Positions 10,560 to 20,870 of a DNA stretch of 64,000 nucleotides are shown piece by piece. The stretch is from Adiantum capillus-veneris (lineage: Eukaryota > Streptophyta > Polypodiopsida > Polypodiales > Pteridaceae): assembly GCA_014529385.2 (NCBI GenBank), contig CM043950.1, positions 69,932,935 to 69,996,934 on the forward strand, given 5' to 3'. The notes beneath the pieces were generated by a model. The model was given only the letters and a program-made list of their open reading frames with translations. It was not told where the DNA came from and searched no databases. Position numbers and translations under genes: made by a program. Position 1 is the first letter of the stretch, and each line of letters begins with the position of its first letter.

Positions 10560-11660
10560 ATGGTAGAGACAAACTAGTTGTCATGTGATCATTGTAAAGT
10601 TGTTATTGATGCTTTTGTACTCTACCTATATCATGTTGTAGAGGATCATGTAAGGAGAGCATTTAATCTGCTTGCATCAAAGTTTGAGGACTTCATTACA
10701 AAGCTTGCGAGACATTGTTTCACTGAGCTAGAAGCCTCATTTTCTTCAACACAATTTGACCCAATCATACTAAAAAATGGATTCATGCATATAGCAATCA
10801 AGCAACTCTTAGGGCAAATTGTCAGGATGTTTGAGAGCATCCAACATCCTGAGATCAGATTGCCCTAGTGATTCTAGATCGGATGTTGCTTCTTTCACAG
10901 CTCCATTCAGATCTCAAGGGTAAAAATCACAAGCCTAAATCCCTCCAAATGTCCAAGGACTTAAGAGGAGGGACCATTTTCTCATGAATAAATTGCTAAA
11001 CCTATAGCCCAAATTCCAGTAGCGGTTGCATCTACATGTCCCTCTATCACAAAGGCCATTGCTTTCTATGAAATCCTAACCTCCCCATTGTTTCACTTGC
11101 TTGGAAAAATGTTAGTTTTTCACCTACAGGCTCCCCACTAAGTGAAGGTTACTTTGCTATTGTGAAGTTGGTTAAAGTAATGTAACCAAAATTCATGGAT
11201 GCATTGTACACGACCAAGGTCTACAAGCTCATGCCGTGCAAAAAGTCCGCCATATAGATGGCACTAGAAGAGGATACTGCCATGACTATTCATCATCATG
11301 GCATGATCCTTACAAAAGGTCTTGTGCATCATAGGAATGGATGCAAGCTTGTCACCATGATGGAAGAAAACTAGCTATAAGAGAGTTCCAATATAACTCT
11401 AGAACTTTGGAGCAGTTTATTGAGAACATCTTGTCAATCACAAATGCCCTCTTACAGACGCTAAAGTTTTTGCACAACCACTACTTTCTACACAATGATT
11501 TGCATGCTTGAAAAAATTGATACACTTTGGACCAAGGGTTTATATGTTTGCATTGTTGATTGGGGATCGAGAACTATTGCAAACACCAAAGATACATTTT
11601 TCCCCTTGTTGCACTATCCCCAGAAGCAAGAGCACAAGAGAGAGATTATCCATGGACGTC
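10560..11660 (+). pseudogene. Protein-kinase-like pseudogene
   Basis: An ATG at 10560 is followed by a stop after five codons, then a 97-codon open stretch (to 10868) rich in helix-forming residues, ending at TAG. Farther on, about 11360-11600, one frame reads LEQFIENILSITNALLQTLK, then FLHNHYFLHNDLHA, and after two stops and a frame change VCIVDWGSRTIANTK. HNDLH matches the catalytic loop (H-x-D-L-x) and DWG the metal-binding Asp motif of kinase-like folds, spaced as in that superfamily. Aminoglycoside-phosphotransferase-like or ABC1-like members have similar loops, so the exact family is open. It is clearly decayed. Whether the 10560-10868 frame belongs to the same ancestral gene is inferred from order and strand only. 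Confidence 0.5.
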
Positions 11661-12143
11661 TCCTAAAACATTAGCACAAACCCCCCTCCTTTCACTAAAG
11701 TAATGTATATAGCTTATGTTGGATTCTTAGATGCTTGATTTTGTGTATTTCATAGACTTTTGAACATGAGAAGCAAGCAATGTGTTGTAACATATCACCC
11801 AAGGGAAAGAGAGGAATCCCTTAAATAGGCCTAAGACATGAGATTCGTTACTTTATATGAAAAAAGCCCATAATGTTTGCTACAATATTGTAACTTACTC
11901 TGCCCTACATCCAATTGATGATTGATTGATCAATGAATTATAGGTTTTGTGCCATTGTTTGAATTGTGTGATGCTATGTGGGTTTTGCAAAAAATCCAAG
12001 CGTTAGCTTGCTTGTTTTTCTTTCAAGGATGTATCAATTGTTTTAATGAAAATAGATCCTCTCTAAAAGATCAGCATCACATTTATCAAGGGGTTTTTTT
12101 TACAACTGTTCCATCCATCAAGAGAAATTGTACATCGATATTG
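11661..12143. other. Intergenic stretch, no feature seen
   Basis: AT-rich sequence with short open frames on the plus strand (for example 11949-12173) that show no motif. Nothing is supported. Confidence 0.5.
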
Positions 12144-12748
12144 CTATACGTATTCAAGAACTATGCACTTTAAAATGATCTTTAATGAATCTTTCAATTT
12201 ATCTAGATATTTTTTATGCATCTTGTTGTAATCAAGTGCCAGAAATCCTTTCTTTGATGTGCTCATCAAAGCATCCTTGAAGATCAGATTATGAATTACC
12301 TTAAAGGGCATTCTGCAACGACAAAATCTTGAGTCCACTTGAGATAAAGCTCAAGGAACCATTGCTTGTCAAATTCTTGATGCAAAGCAAAAGCACTTTG
12401 CACATGTTAACCACCAACCGACACTACACCACATCCTTTTAAATGAGAAGTGGTAGGTGTGGGGTTTGATCCCCCAGACACTTGATTGTATGCAGTAGCA
12501 GGAGGGAAGCATTGTTCACCCCCTTGTGCACACGTGGACTGGCTTATTTCTTCTTCAAAAGTCATCTCCACATCCCTCTCAGTCAATGAACTAATTACTT
12601 TTGAATCTACTTTCTTTTTTCCTTCGACAAGTATTCTCTTTGCCTTGAGCACCCATTCAAGAAAGTTTTCATGAATACCTTTGGGAGGATTCTTGAAAGC
12701 TAGCACATTTTCTGGTGTTTTGAAAACATGTTGTTTTATCCTATGCAT
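12144..12748 (-). pseudogene. Possible hAT-family transposase remnant
   Basis: Two open pieces lie head to tail on the minus strand: 12748-12407 (113 codons) and 12338-12144 (64 codons). The second contains FCRCRMPFKVIHNLIFKDAL followed by DYNKMHKKYLDKLKDSL. This resembles the stretch of plant hAT-related proteins (DUF659 region) in which a short aromatic-rich segment is followed by F-N-V-x-x-N-P-x-F-x-x-M and a P-x-Y-x-x-L segment. The match is from memory and partial; no BED finger or catalytic region was seen. If correct, it is a dead fragment of a cut-and-paste transposase. Confidence 0.35.
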
Positions 12749-13037
12749 TCATGCTAAATCTATGGCCACAAGATTTACACCTCAACCTCAATGAGGTCTT
12801 TCCTGCTACCAATTCATTTACATAGCTCCACTTATATACTTTCACCATATTGTAAAGGGGTCTGTGAACATCAACAAGACTATCTATCAACATTTATCAC
12901 TCTAATTAATTTCAATCTATACAAATCAAATCATTACCATTGCTATCATATTTAAAAATCAGCAACCATTTACAATGTCCACAAACATAAGCACTAACAT
13001 TTCATAATATATTGTTACTTAAATCTTAAAAATTCGT

Positions 13038-13490
13038 CTTCAATGTGAGCTTTCACTCTACACATGACAAAGCATCACCTAATTTAGATCTATATAGCCT
13101 TTAAGTGTGAGTAAACTCTACACATGGCAGGCAATCTCCTAAATCTACTTAAATGACCTTCAGATATGAGTCAAACTCTACACGTGATAGGTAATTTTCA
13201 TTTGCCCTACCTTAATCACTTCCAAATGTAAGTGAAACTCTACACAAGGCAAGCGATTACTATTCTACTTACCTAAATCACCTCCAGTGTGACCATTGCT
13301 CTACACTTGGTAGTCAATCACAAATTAAGTCTACCTAAGTTACTTTTAAGTGTGAGCATGGCTCAAAAGTAACTACTAATTTAAGTTAAATTAAATCAAT
13401 CCCAAGTGTGATTTTTTTCTACATATATAATAAGCAATCACTAAATTTACTCTAACTAACTTCCAATTGTGCGTAATCGCTATACTATTT
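13038..13490. repeat. Diverged minisatellite, about 62-bp unit, eight copies
   Basis: The motif AAGTGTGAGTNAAACTCTACAC recurs at about 13042, 13104, 13165, 13228, 13291, 13354, 13406 and 13468, followed each time by a variant of GGCAATCACCTAAATCTAC. Spacing is 61-63 bp except one shortened unit of about 52. The units differ at many positions, so the array is old. Confidence 0.82.
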
Positions 13491-13736
13491 CTAAATATCA
13501 CGATTTAAATTGAATTTTAGTTTTCTTTTCTTTGCTAAATAAAGTTAGTTCTAATTAAAATTCACTAACAAAAAATAGCCTGTTTTTGCCTTTAGGGTGA
13601 ACTCAAGGCAAACGCTTCAATAAAGATGCCCACAATTGTAAAAGGCTCACGGATCACTGTAACATAGAACATCAAACTATATTTTGATTGAATTACTAAG
13701 AAATCATATGAAACAATGATTTTGCTCATGTGGCAC

Positions 13737-13934
13737 TGTATAATACGTTTGTTTTATTGTGTATAATACGTCCAATTTTAACATATTATACGTATTTTGT
13801 GTAATGTACAATGCAACTTAGGACATTATAGGAAATGTATAATACGTTTGTTTTATTGTGTATAATACGTCCAATTTTAACATATTATACGTATTTTGTG
13901 TAATGTACAATGCAACTTAGGACATTATAGGAAA
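13737..13934. repeat. Exact 99-bp tandem duplication with an internal palindrome
   Basis: The unit starting TGTATAATACG at 13737 repeats at 13836 with no difference found by eye. Each unit contains GTATAATA and its reverse complement TATTATAC about 15 bases apart. Exact identity implies a very recent duplication. Confidence 0.92.
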
Positions 13935-14454
13935 GGAATCATCAATCAGGAATGAAATGCAACACTCCATGTCATCAACTATGGGTGATTCCAAAGCTTA
14001 CTAGTACTTGTAATAGAAGGAGATTCGTTTGGATTTTTCCTCCTCCATGAAAAGATTAGGTGGCATTCAACAAAATCTCTCTCTTAATTTTGAGGGGAGC
14101 ATTTGGCATGTTCCTCCTCCTCCTCCTCCTCCTCCTCCTGAGTTAGCATGCAATGAGGTTCAATGAGCTTGCGCTACCTACAAAGTAACCAATGAGATTG
14201 TGCTATCAATATTCAATGAGATTGTGCTAGTCTACAAAGTAACCACAACCACCGACCTCTCACTAGACATAACTAACTCATAGAACGTCCTAGAAGAGTT
14301 TTAGGAGATGCTAATAGAAGATGAGTTTTAGGAGATGCTAATGGATTTTGAATTTGAGTAGGGAGACTATATAATAAAACCAAAAACTAAACATTAAATA
14401 TCATGCAACAATACTGGCATGAGGGTTTAATGAAAGGGATTTTCTCTTTCTTAG
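13935..14454. other. Intergenic stretch with short tandem repeats
   Basis: It contains (TCC)n at 14112-14139, a related pair of AATGAGATTGTGCTA segments (14190-14232), and a 27-bp duplication starting GAGTTTTAGGAGATG at 14296 and 14323. No gene is supported. Confidence 0.7.
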
Positions 14455-14995
14455 CAGTACTCTTCAACAAGTAATATATTAATTCAAACAAAAAAAAATT
14501 GCTACAACTTCATGTCCAAACCAATCCATGGAGGACAACCATCAACCAAGGAAACATAACATGTACTGGCTTTTACAAGGAGCCCCAACCTCATACATAA
14601 AAACCATAAGGAAGAACTACTAACCACCCAATAATTCCGCAGTCGAACAAAGTTGAGACAAAACTAGGATGTCACCATATGACCATGTCCACAGTAGCCC
14701 TTAAACGGCACTTCTACCAAACATCATTTGTAGCATCCGGACCAACAAGTCAAATCACCATTCCGGTCCTCACCATCAACTGGAACCACACCATCTTCAT
14801 CTTACAAAGCTTGGCTAGGTGGGAGCCAATCCCATCTAGAATTTGCATAAAGACTTTGTGAGTGCCACCGGAGCTGAACACCCCTACCACAGGCGTCACA
14901 AGCCCCTCCGAAGATGATCTGCAACATCGCACAAAGCAGGACATGCAAGTTGATCCACATAGGAGAAAGGAGTGTAGGCTAGCTCCTTGCATCCA
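14455..14995 (-). mobile_element. Possible LINE-type 3' end fragment
   Basis: Read on the minus strand, an 80-codon open frame (14992-14750) is followed by sequence with CTCCTTGTAAAAGCC, a T-rich run and TTTGAATTAATATAT. This layout resembles the 3' end of plant L1-type retrotransposons. A second candidate (37135-37531) has the same CTCCTTGTAAAAGCC block. No reverse transcriptase motif is in the window, so the call rests on these 3' features only. Confidence 0.3.
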
Positions 14996-15278
14996 TTGTT
15001 ACACACAGGAATACTTTAGGATTGCATAGAGAAAGAAGTTTTTTTTTTTGGAATAGTTACGAATGAATTTTTGAAAAGGCCATGAATGCATGTGATGAGG
15101 ACCCTAAGTTTTAAACGTTGTAGATTTATGTTCATGGTAAATTTACAAATAGAAATTTTGAAAAGTTCATGAAGGCATATCTGACAAGGAATCTAAGTTT
15201 TCAAAACTTTCAAGACTTTTGTAAGAGAGGAGAGAGTATGTGAATGGATGATTCAAAAGATTGAACCAAAAACAATAA

Positions 15279-15583
15279 GAGCCAGCTCACGTGGCCTAAT
15301 GGTTGGCAACTGGTTGCCTGTTGGCAACCAGCACGTATTTAGCTCAAATGGAAAGCCAAAATTTTGCAATACATTGAAAATTGGTGTTTTTTATTCTTTG
15401 CGAAGCTAAAAAATAAACAAAATTTTGTCATTTCCTACGGTTTCCAACCTGCTCCACCTCCTCCCCTAGGAGCAACATCGCAACCTGAAACCGGCAACCT
15501 GGGCAGCAACTAGCCATGGGAACTTCTCAAGTTCGCAACTAGTTGCCAACTTGTTGGCACCCGTCGTTCATGTGAACTGGCCC
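15279..15583. mobile_element. Tourist-like (PIF/Harbinger) MITE, 305 bp
   Basis: Terminal inverted repeats pair GAGCCAGCTCACGTG at the left with the reverse complement of the right end, GGGCCAGTTCACATG. Both ends are flanked directly by TAA (15276-15278 and 15584-15586), the target duplication of PIF/Harbinger elements. The inside has no coding capacity and repeats GTTGGCAAC-type words near both ends, so much of it can fold back. It would need a transposase supplied elsewhere. Confidence 0.78.
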
Positions 15584-15604
15584 TAACATGTGTGATATGT
15601 ATGT

Positions 15605-15607
<3 letters not shown>

Positions 15608-15659
<52 letters not shown>

Positions 15660-15676
15660 AACACACACACACAACC
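15608..15676. repeat. (CT)n(CA)n compound microsatellite
   Basis: A run of about 19 CT units passes directly into CA units broken by AA and CC interruptions. Confidence 0.95.
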
Positions 15677-15695
15677 ACACATAGAGAAACTCTCT

Positions 15696-16400
15696 AGGAC
15701 GGGCAGTAAAGGTTAAACAAACGAAAAAAGTGAAAACTTGTTTTTTTTTGTTAAATTAGAGTGGTAAATATATGAGGCTAGGAGTTCATTGTGTACTTTT
15801 TTTCTTTTTTGCTCTGTAGGACGGGCAATAAAGGTTCGACGAAAAAGAGAACTAAAATCATGTTATTTTTAAGGGAAAATTACTAAAATACCCCTGTAAT
15901 TTGTGGAAATTCCCAAAACACCCTAAAATTTCAAAAATTCCCAATACACACCTTATATTTCACCAAAAATTTCCAAAATGCCCTTCAATTTTTCCAAAAT
16001 TCCCAAAATACCCCTCGTTAACCTCTCAAACATCTCTAACGACAATGCTTTTGCAACTCTTCATAGAAGATTAGTTCTCCCTCAACAGAAGATGATAGTA
16101 CTAGGAGTTTAAATGGTGTTGTGGGCTATTTTTAGGCACAAATGCCTCTATTTGTGAGCTCATTGACGAATAGTTTTGTCTTAAACACTACAATGTAAGA
16201 TAGAACTTTATTGTCATAAAGATTACACTATGCTAAATTTGAGGCAAATCCATTCCAAATTAATACAAGGGTATATTGGAAATTTTTGAAATTTGAAGGG
16301 TATTTTGGGAATTCCTACAAATTATAGGGTTCTTTTGGTAATTTTTCTTTTTTTACATTTAGAATGGTAAATATGCGAGGCGATGAGTTCATTGTGTGCG
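15696..16400. repeat. 122-bp tandem duplication, second copy split by a foldback element
   Basis: The segment AGGACGGGCAGTAAAGGTT ... GGAGTTCATTGTGTAC occupies 15696-15817. A diverged second copy begins at 15818 and resumes at about 16350 (AATGGTAAATATGCGAGG...), with the foldback element of 15872-16350 in between. The first copy acts as an internal empty site and shows that the insertion followed the duplication. Confidence 0.75.
15872..16350. mobile_element. Foldback / Mutator-like MITE with about 85-bp inverted repeats
   Basis: The left end GGGAAAATTACTAAAATACC and the reverse complement of the right end, AAAAATTACCAAAAGAACCC, align with few differences over about 85 bp, including the blocks GGAATTCCCAAAA and ATTTCAAAAATT. 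Long AT-rich inverted repeats of this form are typical of non-autonomous Mutator-like elements, which make 8-11 bp target duplications; the flanking T-runs prevent an exact call. No ORF of note is inside. Confidence 0.65.
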
Positions 16401-17325
16401 TACAAGCATATCTGTGTGTGTGTGTGTTTTTTTTTTTTTGGGGGGGGGAGGGGGGGCATTTCAGGCGGTGTTTGGGAAAGTTTTTTTTATTAGAACCGGC
16501 TTCAAAGCCTTTTCATTCACAAATGAGCTAGTTTTTAGTAATTGTGAGAAGGTAAGATACACATAGAAGAAAAAATAACATTAAATTTAGTAAAATTTGA
16601 GAAGGCCTTTATTCTTTTTTACCCCAATGTGAATGGTTGGTTTTCAATTTGAGCAGATTTTGGATAACGCGAACGTATCTTTTTTCGAGCTCTGATTTCG
16701 AGCATGACAACAGTAATATCACATGGTGGGTTGAGTTGAGTGCCACCCATATTTGAGCCTGGGTATGTATGCACTCTAGCATTAAGGCAATCAAAGCTAT
16801 AAATGTGGCAATTGAAATTATATGAACAATTTGTGCTGATATACAAGAGCAAGGACTTGGGATTGGATATTAAAGCATGGGAATTTACTATCCAACTATG
16901 CCAAAGTGGGCATAGTTACAAAAGGCCTTGCATAGTTGCATATAAGACAAATAATTTGTGCACGTGTGACCATGCATGAGGCACATTTGTTGTGAAAAGT
17001 AATTGATAACTATGCATCGCATGATTGGTGACTTACTTGGAACGGAGCGGAGTTGGTTGAGCCTTTGTGATATAACATCGAGGTTGAGGGTTGTGTTCGT
17101 TGGGTGTTACCAACTTCTCCCTTTGAGGGAGTTGTTCCCATTGTATGGCCCCTCGCGGGAATGATGTGTATAGCAAGTCCAGTTGTAAATACACATATAT
17201 GCGTAAAATGTTTCCTACACACTCATGGTTGGGAAAAAAAGAAGGAACTAGCATTCACAAGAAAATTTAGAACTTTTCTCATATCAAAAAACGGAGTCTT
17301 TTTCAGTGTTTTTCATACAATGCAT
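16401..17325. other. Intergenic stretch with a T-run and G-run
   Basis: A (TG)n run at 16415-16427 leads into about 13 T and then about 9 G (16427-16450). Open frames here (16609-16852, 17010-17254) show no motif and overlap one another in different frames. No gene is supported. Confidence 0.5.
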
Positions 17326-17480
17326 AACATCATGAGCTTCTGCATGAGAGGCACCGCATACATAGCTAGGTACGATTGGGGGCAAGGGACCACCGACCCC
17401 CCCACCGGACCGGCGGTCCCTTGCCCCCAATCGTACCTAGCTAGGTATGCAGGGTCTCCCTCACAGAAGCTCATGATGTT
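17326..17480. ncRNA. MIRNA-like hairpin, two 66-nt arms and 23-nt loop
   Basis: The inner stem pairs 17356-17391 with 17415-17450: 36 positions with a single mismatch, including the block TAGGTACGATTGGGGGCAAG. The outer stem pairs 17326-17355 with 17451-17480: a perfect outer block (AACATCATGAGCTTCTG with its complement) and a bulged middle. Both arms are exactly 66 nt. No target-site duplication is seen at the ends, which argues against a MITE. A long plant-type foldback of this size is the normal substrate shape for Dicer-like 1 (bulged) or for siRNA production (near-perfect). The strand of transcription is unknown. The outer 3' arm word TCTCCCTCACAGAAGCTC recalls the miR477 type, but this is from memory and weak. 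Confidence 0.5.
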
Positions 17481-18073
17481 GAGGTAAGTCACAATGTGGG
17501 AATTATTGTGAGAATCTGTCTAAAACTTCTTGTGATTGTAAAGCAATTCTCCATCCAAGAGTTGCAAAAGGAACTAGGTTTGTCACCTCTTTCAAGATTT
17601 TTAATTACTGTCTCAATTGTGAGTAACTAGCTCAAACTTGTTTCCCAATTCAATGACATTCCTTTGAACGGTATGATGACAATTTTGGTGAACTTTTCAA
17701 ATTATGCAAAGGCATTTATTGAAGGGCCTACCTCATGAAGCCCACCTTCTTTTGCCAAATTTTGATAAAATTGCTAATTAAAAAAGTGACATATGGTATC
17801 GAATTTTCCAAGAGACACTCGGCTTTCTTCAAAACATGCGTCGCTAACAATAGATAATTTTTCATTTTCTATATAATTGTGGTAAAAAAAAAAGACTATC
17901 GCAATAATTAAGGAACATCATTGAACGAGGTAAAGCGAGTATTATTATAATTTACAAAAGAAGAAAAAATCATCATCTACTAACATAATATGGCGGAGAG
18001 GATGACCTTTTACACTTGTTATTATCTGCGAGCTGAAGGCTATAAACCAAAAGGGAGAGAAGCATACGATAAA

Positions 18074-18118
<45 letters not shown>

Positions 18119-19269
18119 CGTCGAAGGCGACCGGCCGTACTCGTTTATATAAAAATTATAGTTCTAAGACTCCAAAAACTTCAAAAGAGGGCATAGAACA
18201 TCAAGACAAATGGCATATAGAGATTGTCATAAATTAAAAATAGGGGAATTAAAAAAAAGAAAGGAATTAAAAATTGGATGAGAAAATAGAGAAAGAAAAG
18301 TCCCAAGGGTGGCCCATGATGTAAGAATGAAGCATAGAGATGTTTGTATATATGCATAAAGTGACAAGAGCAATACCATATGATGAATGAATTATTTTCT
18401 GGCTAGGCAAGAGAGGGGGGGGGGGGGGGGGGGGGGGGGGACACTCCCCTACAATGATAAAGGCTAAGCTTCCCTTAGAGGCCCCTTCCTCTTGTACTAT
18501 TGCTTGCACAGAAGTTTGCAGTCTTTTCAAATTTGGCTACTTCTTGTTGCCAACCCTTTTGCCCTTTTTGTGTGGTTGATCTGAGCACTGTATTTACTAT
18601 GAGCCACCTCTTTATGACACAATACATCCATACACATATCCCTTTCTTCTTTTCTTCTTGCTTTTACATCCACTCCTTTTTGGGTATAGTAACTAAAACA
18701 TAGGAAGCTTCTTTTACATTCTCTTGTTATGACATAGAGGCATGGAATGCCCTTTTACATTCCCTTGTTATGACATAGAAACATAGAATGCCCTTTTTTT
18801 GCGGGAAATTTTTGAATTTGTGTTTTATCGTCTGCTGTTGTTGTGCATATAGAGGCGGGTACCTATGCTATGGCTATCACACTTCAACAAGGTATACATC
18901 CACAAAGAAAATTGTCGCTCACCTTTCTCTATTGCATGACTATGATGTAGGGGTGTAGATAACTGCTTTCCTTCCTTTGCTACATAACCATCATGTAGGG
19001 GGTCCCTGTAATTAACTGCTTACCTTCCTGTTGTGCATGACCATGATGCAAGGATTTTTTGCAGAGAAGGAGACTAGATTTCCTAGGTTTTAATGTCCCT
19101 CTAGTTTTCAATTATTTGGCTATCAAAAGAATGGCCAATAATATACTTGAGCATTGATTTTGTTTTTGGAAAAAGGAGGAGCACTACATAGAGAAAAAAG
19201 GCATTTGCAAACTGGATGGGGAGTGGAGATTGCACTTGTGATGACAAAAAAATATTGTTTGCCAGGCAA
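17481..19269. other. Intergenic stretch with several simple and tandem repeats
   Basis: No gene is supported. It holds (GA)n at 18077-18115, a run of 26 G at 18415-18440, a 41-bp tandem duplication (18711-18792, starting CTTTTACATT), and a roughly 62-bp degenerate triplication around ACTGCTTTCCTTCC and CATGATGTAGGGG (about 18925-19050). Confidence 0.7.
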
Positions 19270-20870
19270 GAAACTATAGAGAGAGCGGTGTATTGACAAA
19301 ATAAAAAAGGCATCTACAAAACTATAGGGGAGCACTATATTGTTAACACTAGTTTGGTTTTCACAAATTTAATCAAAATGATACATAAAATCTAGAAAAC
19401 ATCTCAAGAAATGCTTTTGAAAACTTATAAAATGCTTGTTAAAATACTCATAAAAATTATAATCCCCCACTTTTATACACAACATCAATAGTAACTACAC
19501 TCATGAAAAGAACCTATGCAAAACAACACTCGATTTTTCACTGAAACTCATACCTTAGTCTAAGAAAAAAAATGAGCAGGGTACATGCAATAATCCATGG
19601 TAGCTACTTATACATTGCGTTTGCAACTCTTAGGTGAGAAAATTTCTTTGGGACTATAATTAAATATGTGTGGATCACATATGCAACATTGGTGATTTCA
19701 ATTAACGAACACACAAGACATTTAGTTCATCTAAATTTATATTGTCTTATTAGGCACATATACTAGATCTACCACTCCACTACTTAAGGTGTTACTATTT
19801 GATTGTTATGCAAGTCACATTTGGTTTTTATTTCATATCCCAAAAAGTACAGATGTCGAAATCCTTACTTTTAATATATAAAAGATTAGCCTTTTAAAAA
19901 AATTCACTTTTGGATTTGTTCATTCAATTTGTTTATTTGTATCCAAATACCTCATATGGACACGATTGAAGAATTTATATACACACTTTCATTAGTTTTT
20001 CATAGCACTGGTTGTTTTTTAAAAAATTATGCACTAAATTTTTTCTTGGATGAGCTTAAATTACAAGATTCCTCTTGAGGTTGAAACTGTAGATAATGCT
20101 TAGTTGATGGGATTTGGGCTATAAATACATTATACACCTTAAGTTTTGGCCTATAACCTCATCATGTGAACAAAAGAGGCTTTGAAAGACCAAAATTCTC
20201 CTCTTTGACAACATTTTTGACTTGGCACAAGCATGGCTAGAATTATAATTCTTTTGGGTTGCTAATATAATCCACTCACAATTGTGAGTTTTGGGAAAAA
20301 AATATTTGAGTTTTTTATTATAGTTAAAAAATGGTAAGATCTAAGTTATGAAGCTCAAGTTATTGTTATAATAAATTTTTTTTGAAACATAAACCTTGAC
20401 ATCTATACTAAAATTTTGATGAGAAGTTATATTCATTTTATGAACTTTTTGTTAAAGTTGCACTAAATTTTTATGATTTCTCCATCTTAAACCTTATCAC
20501 CGTAATCTAATATGGTATTAATTTTGGCAAACTAAAAATTGGGCTATATTCTTCATGTCATAACTTACTTAGGACATGAATATGACCTACAAATTTTGTT
20601 TCTAACTTCACCAAATAATTATGACAAGTTGCTGAAGAAATAGAACACTTTAGTGTTTCAAGACACTTGAGTGTCCAATTACAAAACTAGTGTTAAAAAA
20701 GGGGGCAAAACTATCAGAAGAGTACCATACTGTTATAAAATACATTTGCAAAAAATATAAGGGGAGTGCTATATTCTTGAAAAAAGTGGCAAAACTATAG
20801 GGAGAGCACTATATTAAGGGAAATAGAGGTCTGCAAAGCTGATGGGGATTTGGAGATTACACATTTGATA
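19270..20870. repeat. Degenerate tandem array interrupted by a 1.35-kb insert
   Basis: Variants of GGCAAAACTATAGGGGAGCA followed by CTATATT recur at about 19305-19342, 20709-20735, 20758-20775 and 20787-20815. Related units at 19170-19240 and 20820-20875 share AAACTGGATGGGGAGTGGAG-type sequence. The array is continuous if 19347-20692 is removed. Confidence 0.6.
19347..20692. mobile_element. TTAA-flanked element with CACTAG termini, class uncertain
   Basis: The left end reads CACTAGTTTGG and the right end, reverse-complemented, CACTAGTTTTG. Both are bordered directly by TTAA (19343-19346 and 20693-20696). Subterminal palindromes (ACACTCAAGTGT, ACACTAAAGTGT) lie near the right end. TTAA duplication is the hallmark of piggyBac-type elements, which are rare in plants, whereas CACTA termini suggest an En/Spm-type element with 3-bp duplications; the 3-bp flanks here (TAA, TTA) are not identical. 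No transposase frame is visible inside the 1346 bp, so it would be non-autonomous. Confidence 0.45.

Noticed and set aside
13038-13490. CRISPR-like spaced repeats
   Set aside because: Units are diverged along their whole length with no unique spacers, and the context is a plant genome; it is a minisatellite.
17104-17487. 127-codon plus-strand frame across the hairpin
   Set aside because: It reads through both arms of the inverted repeat and has no motif; the hairpin explains the sequence better.
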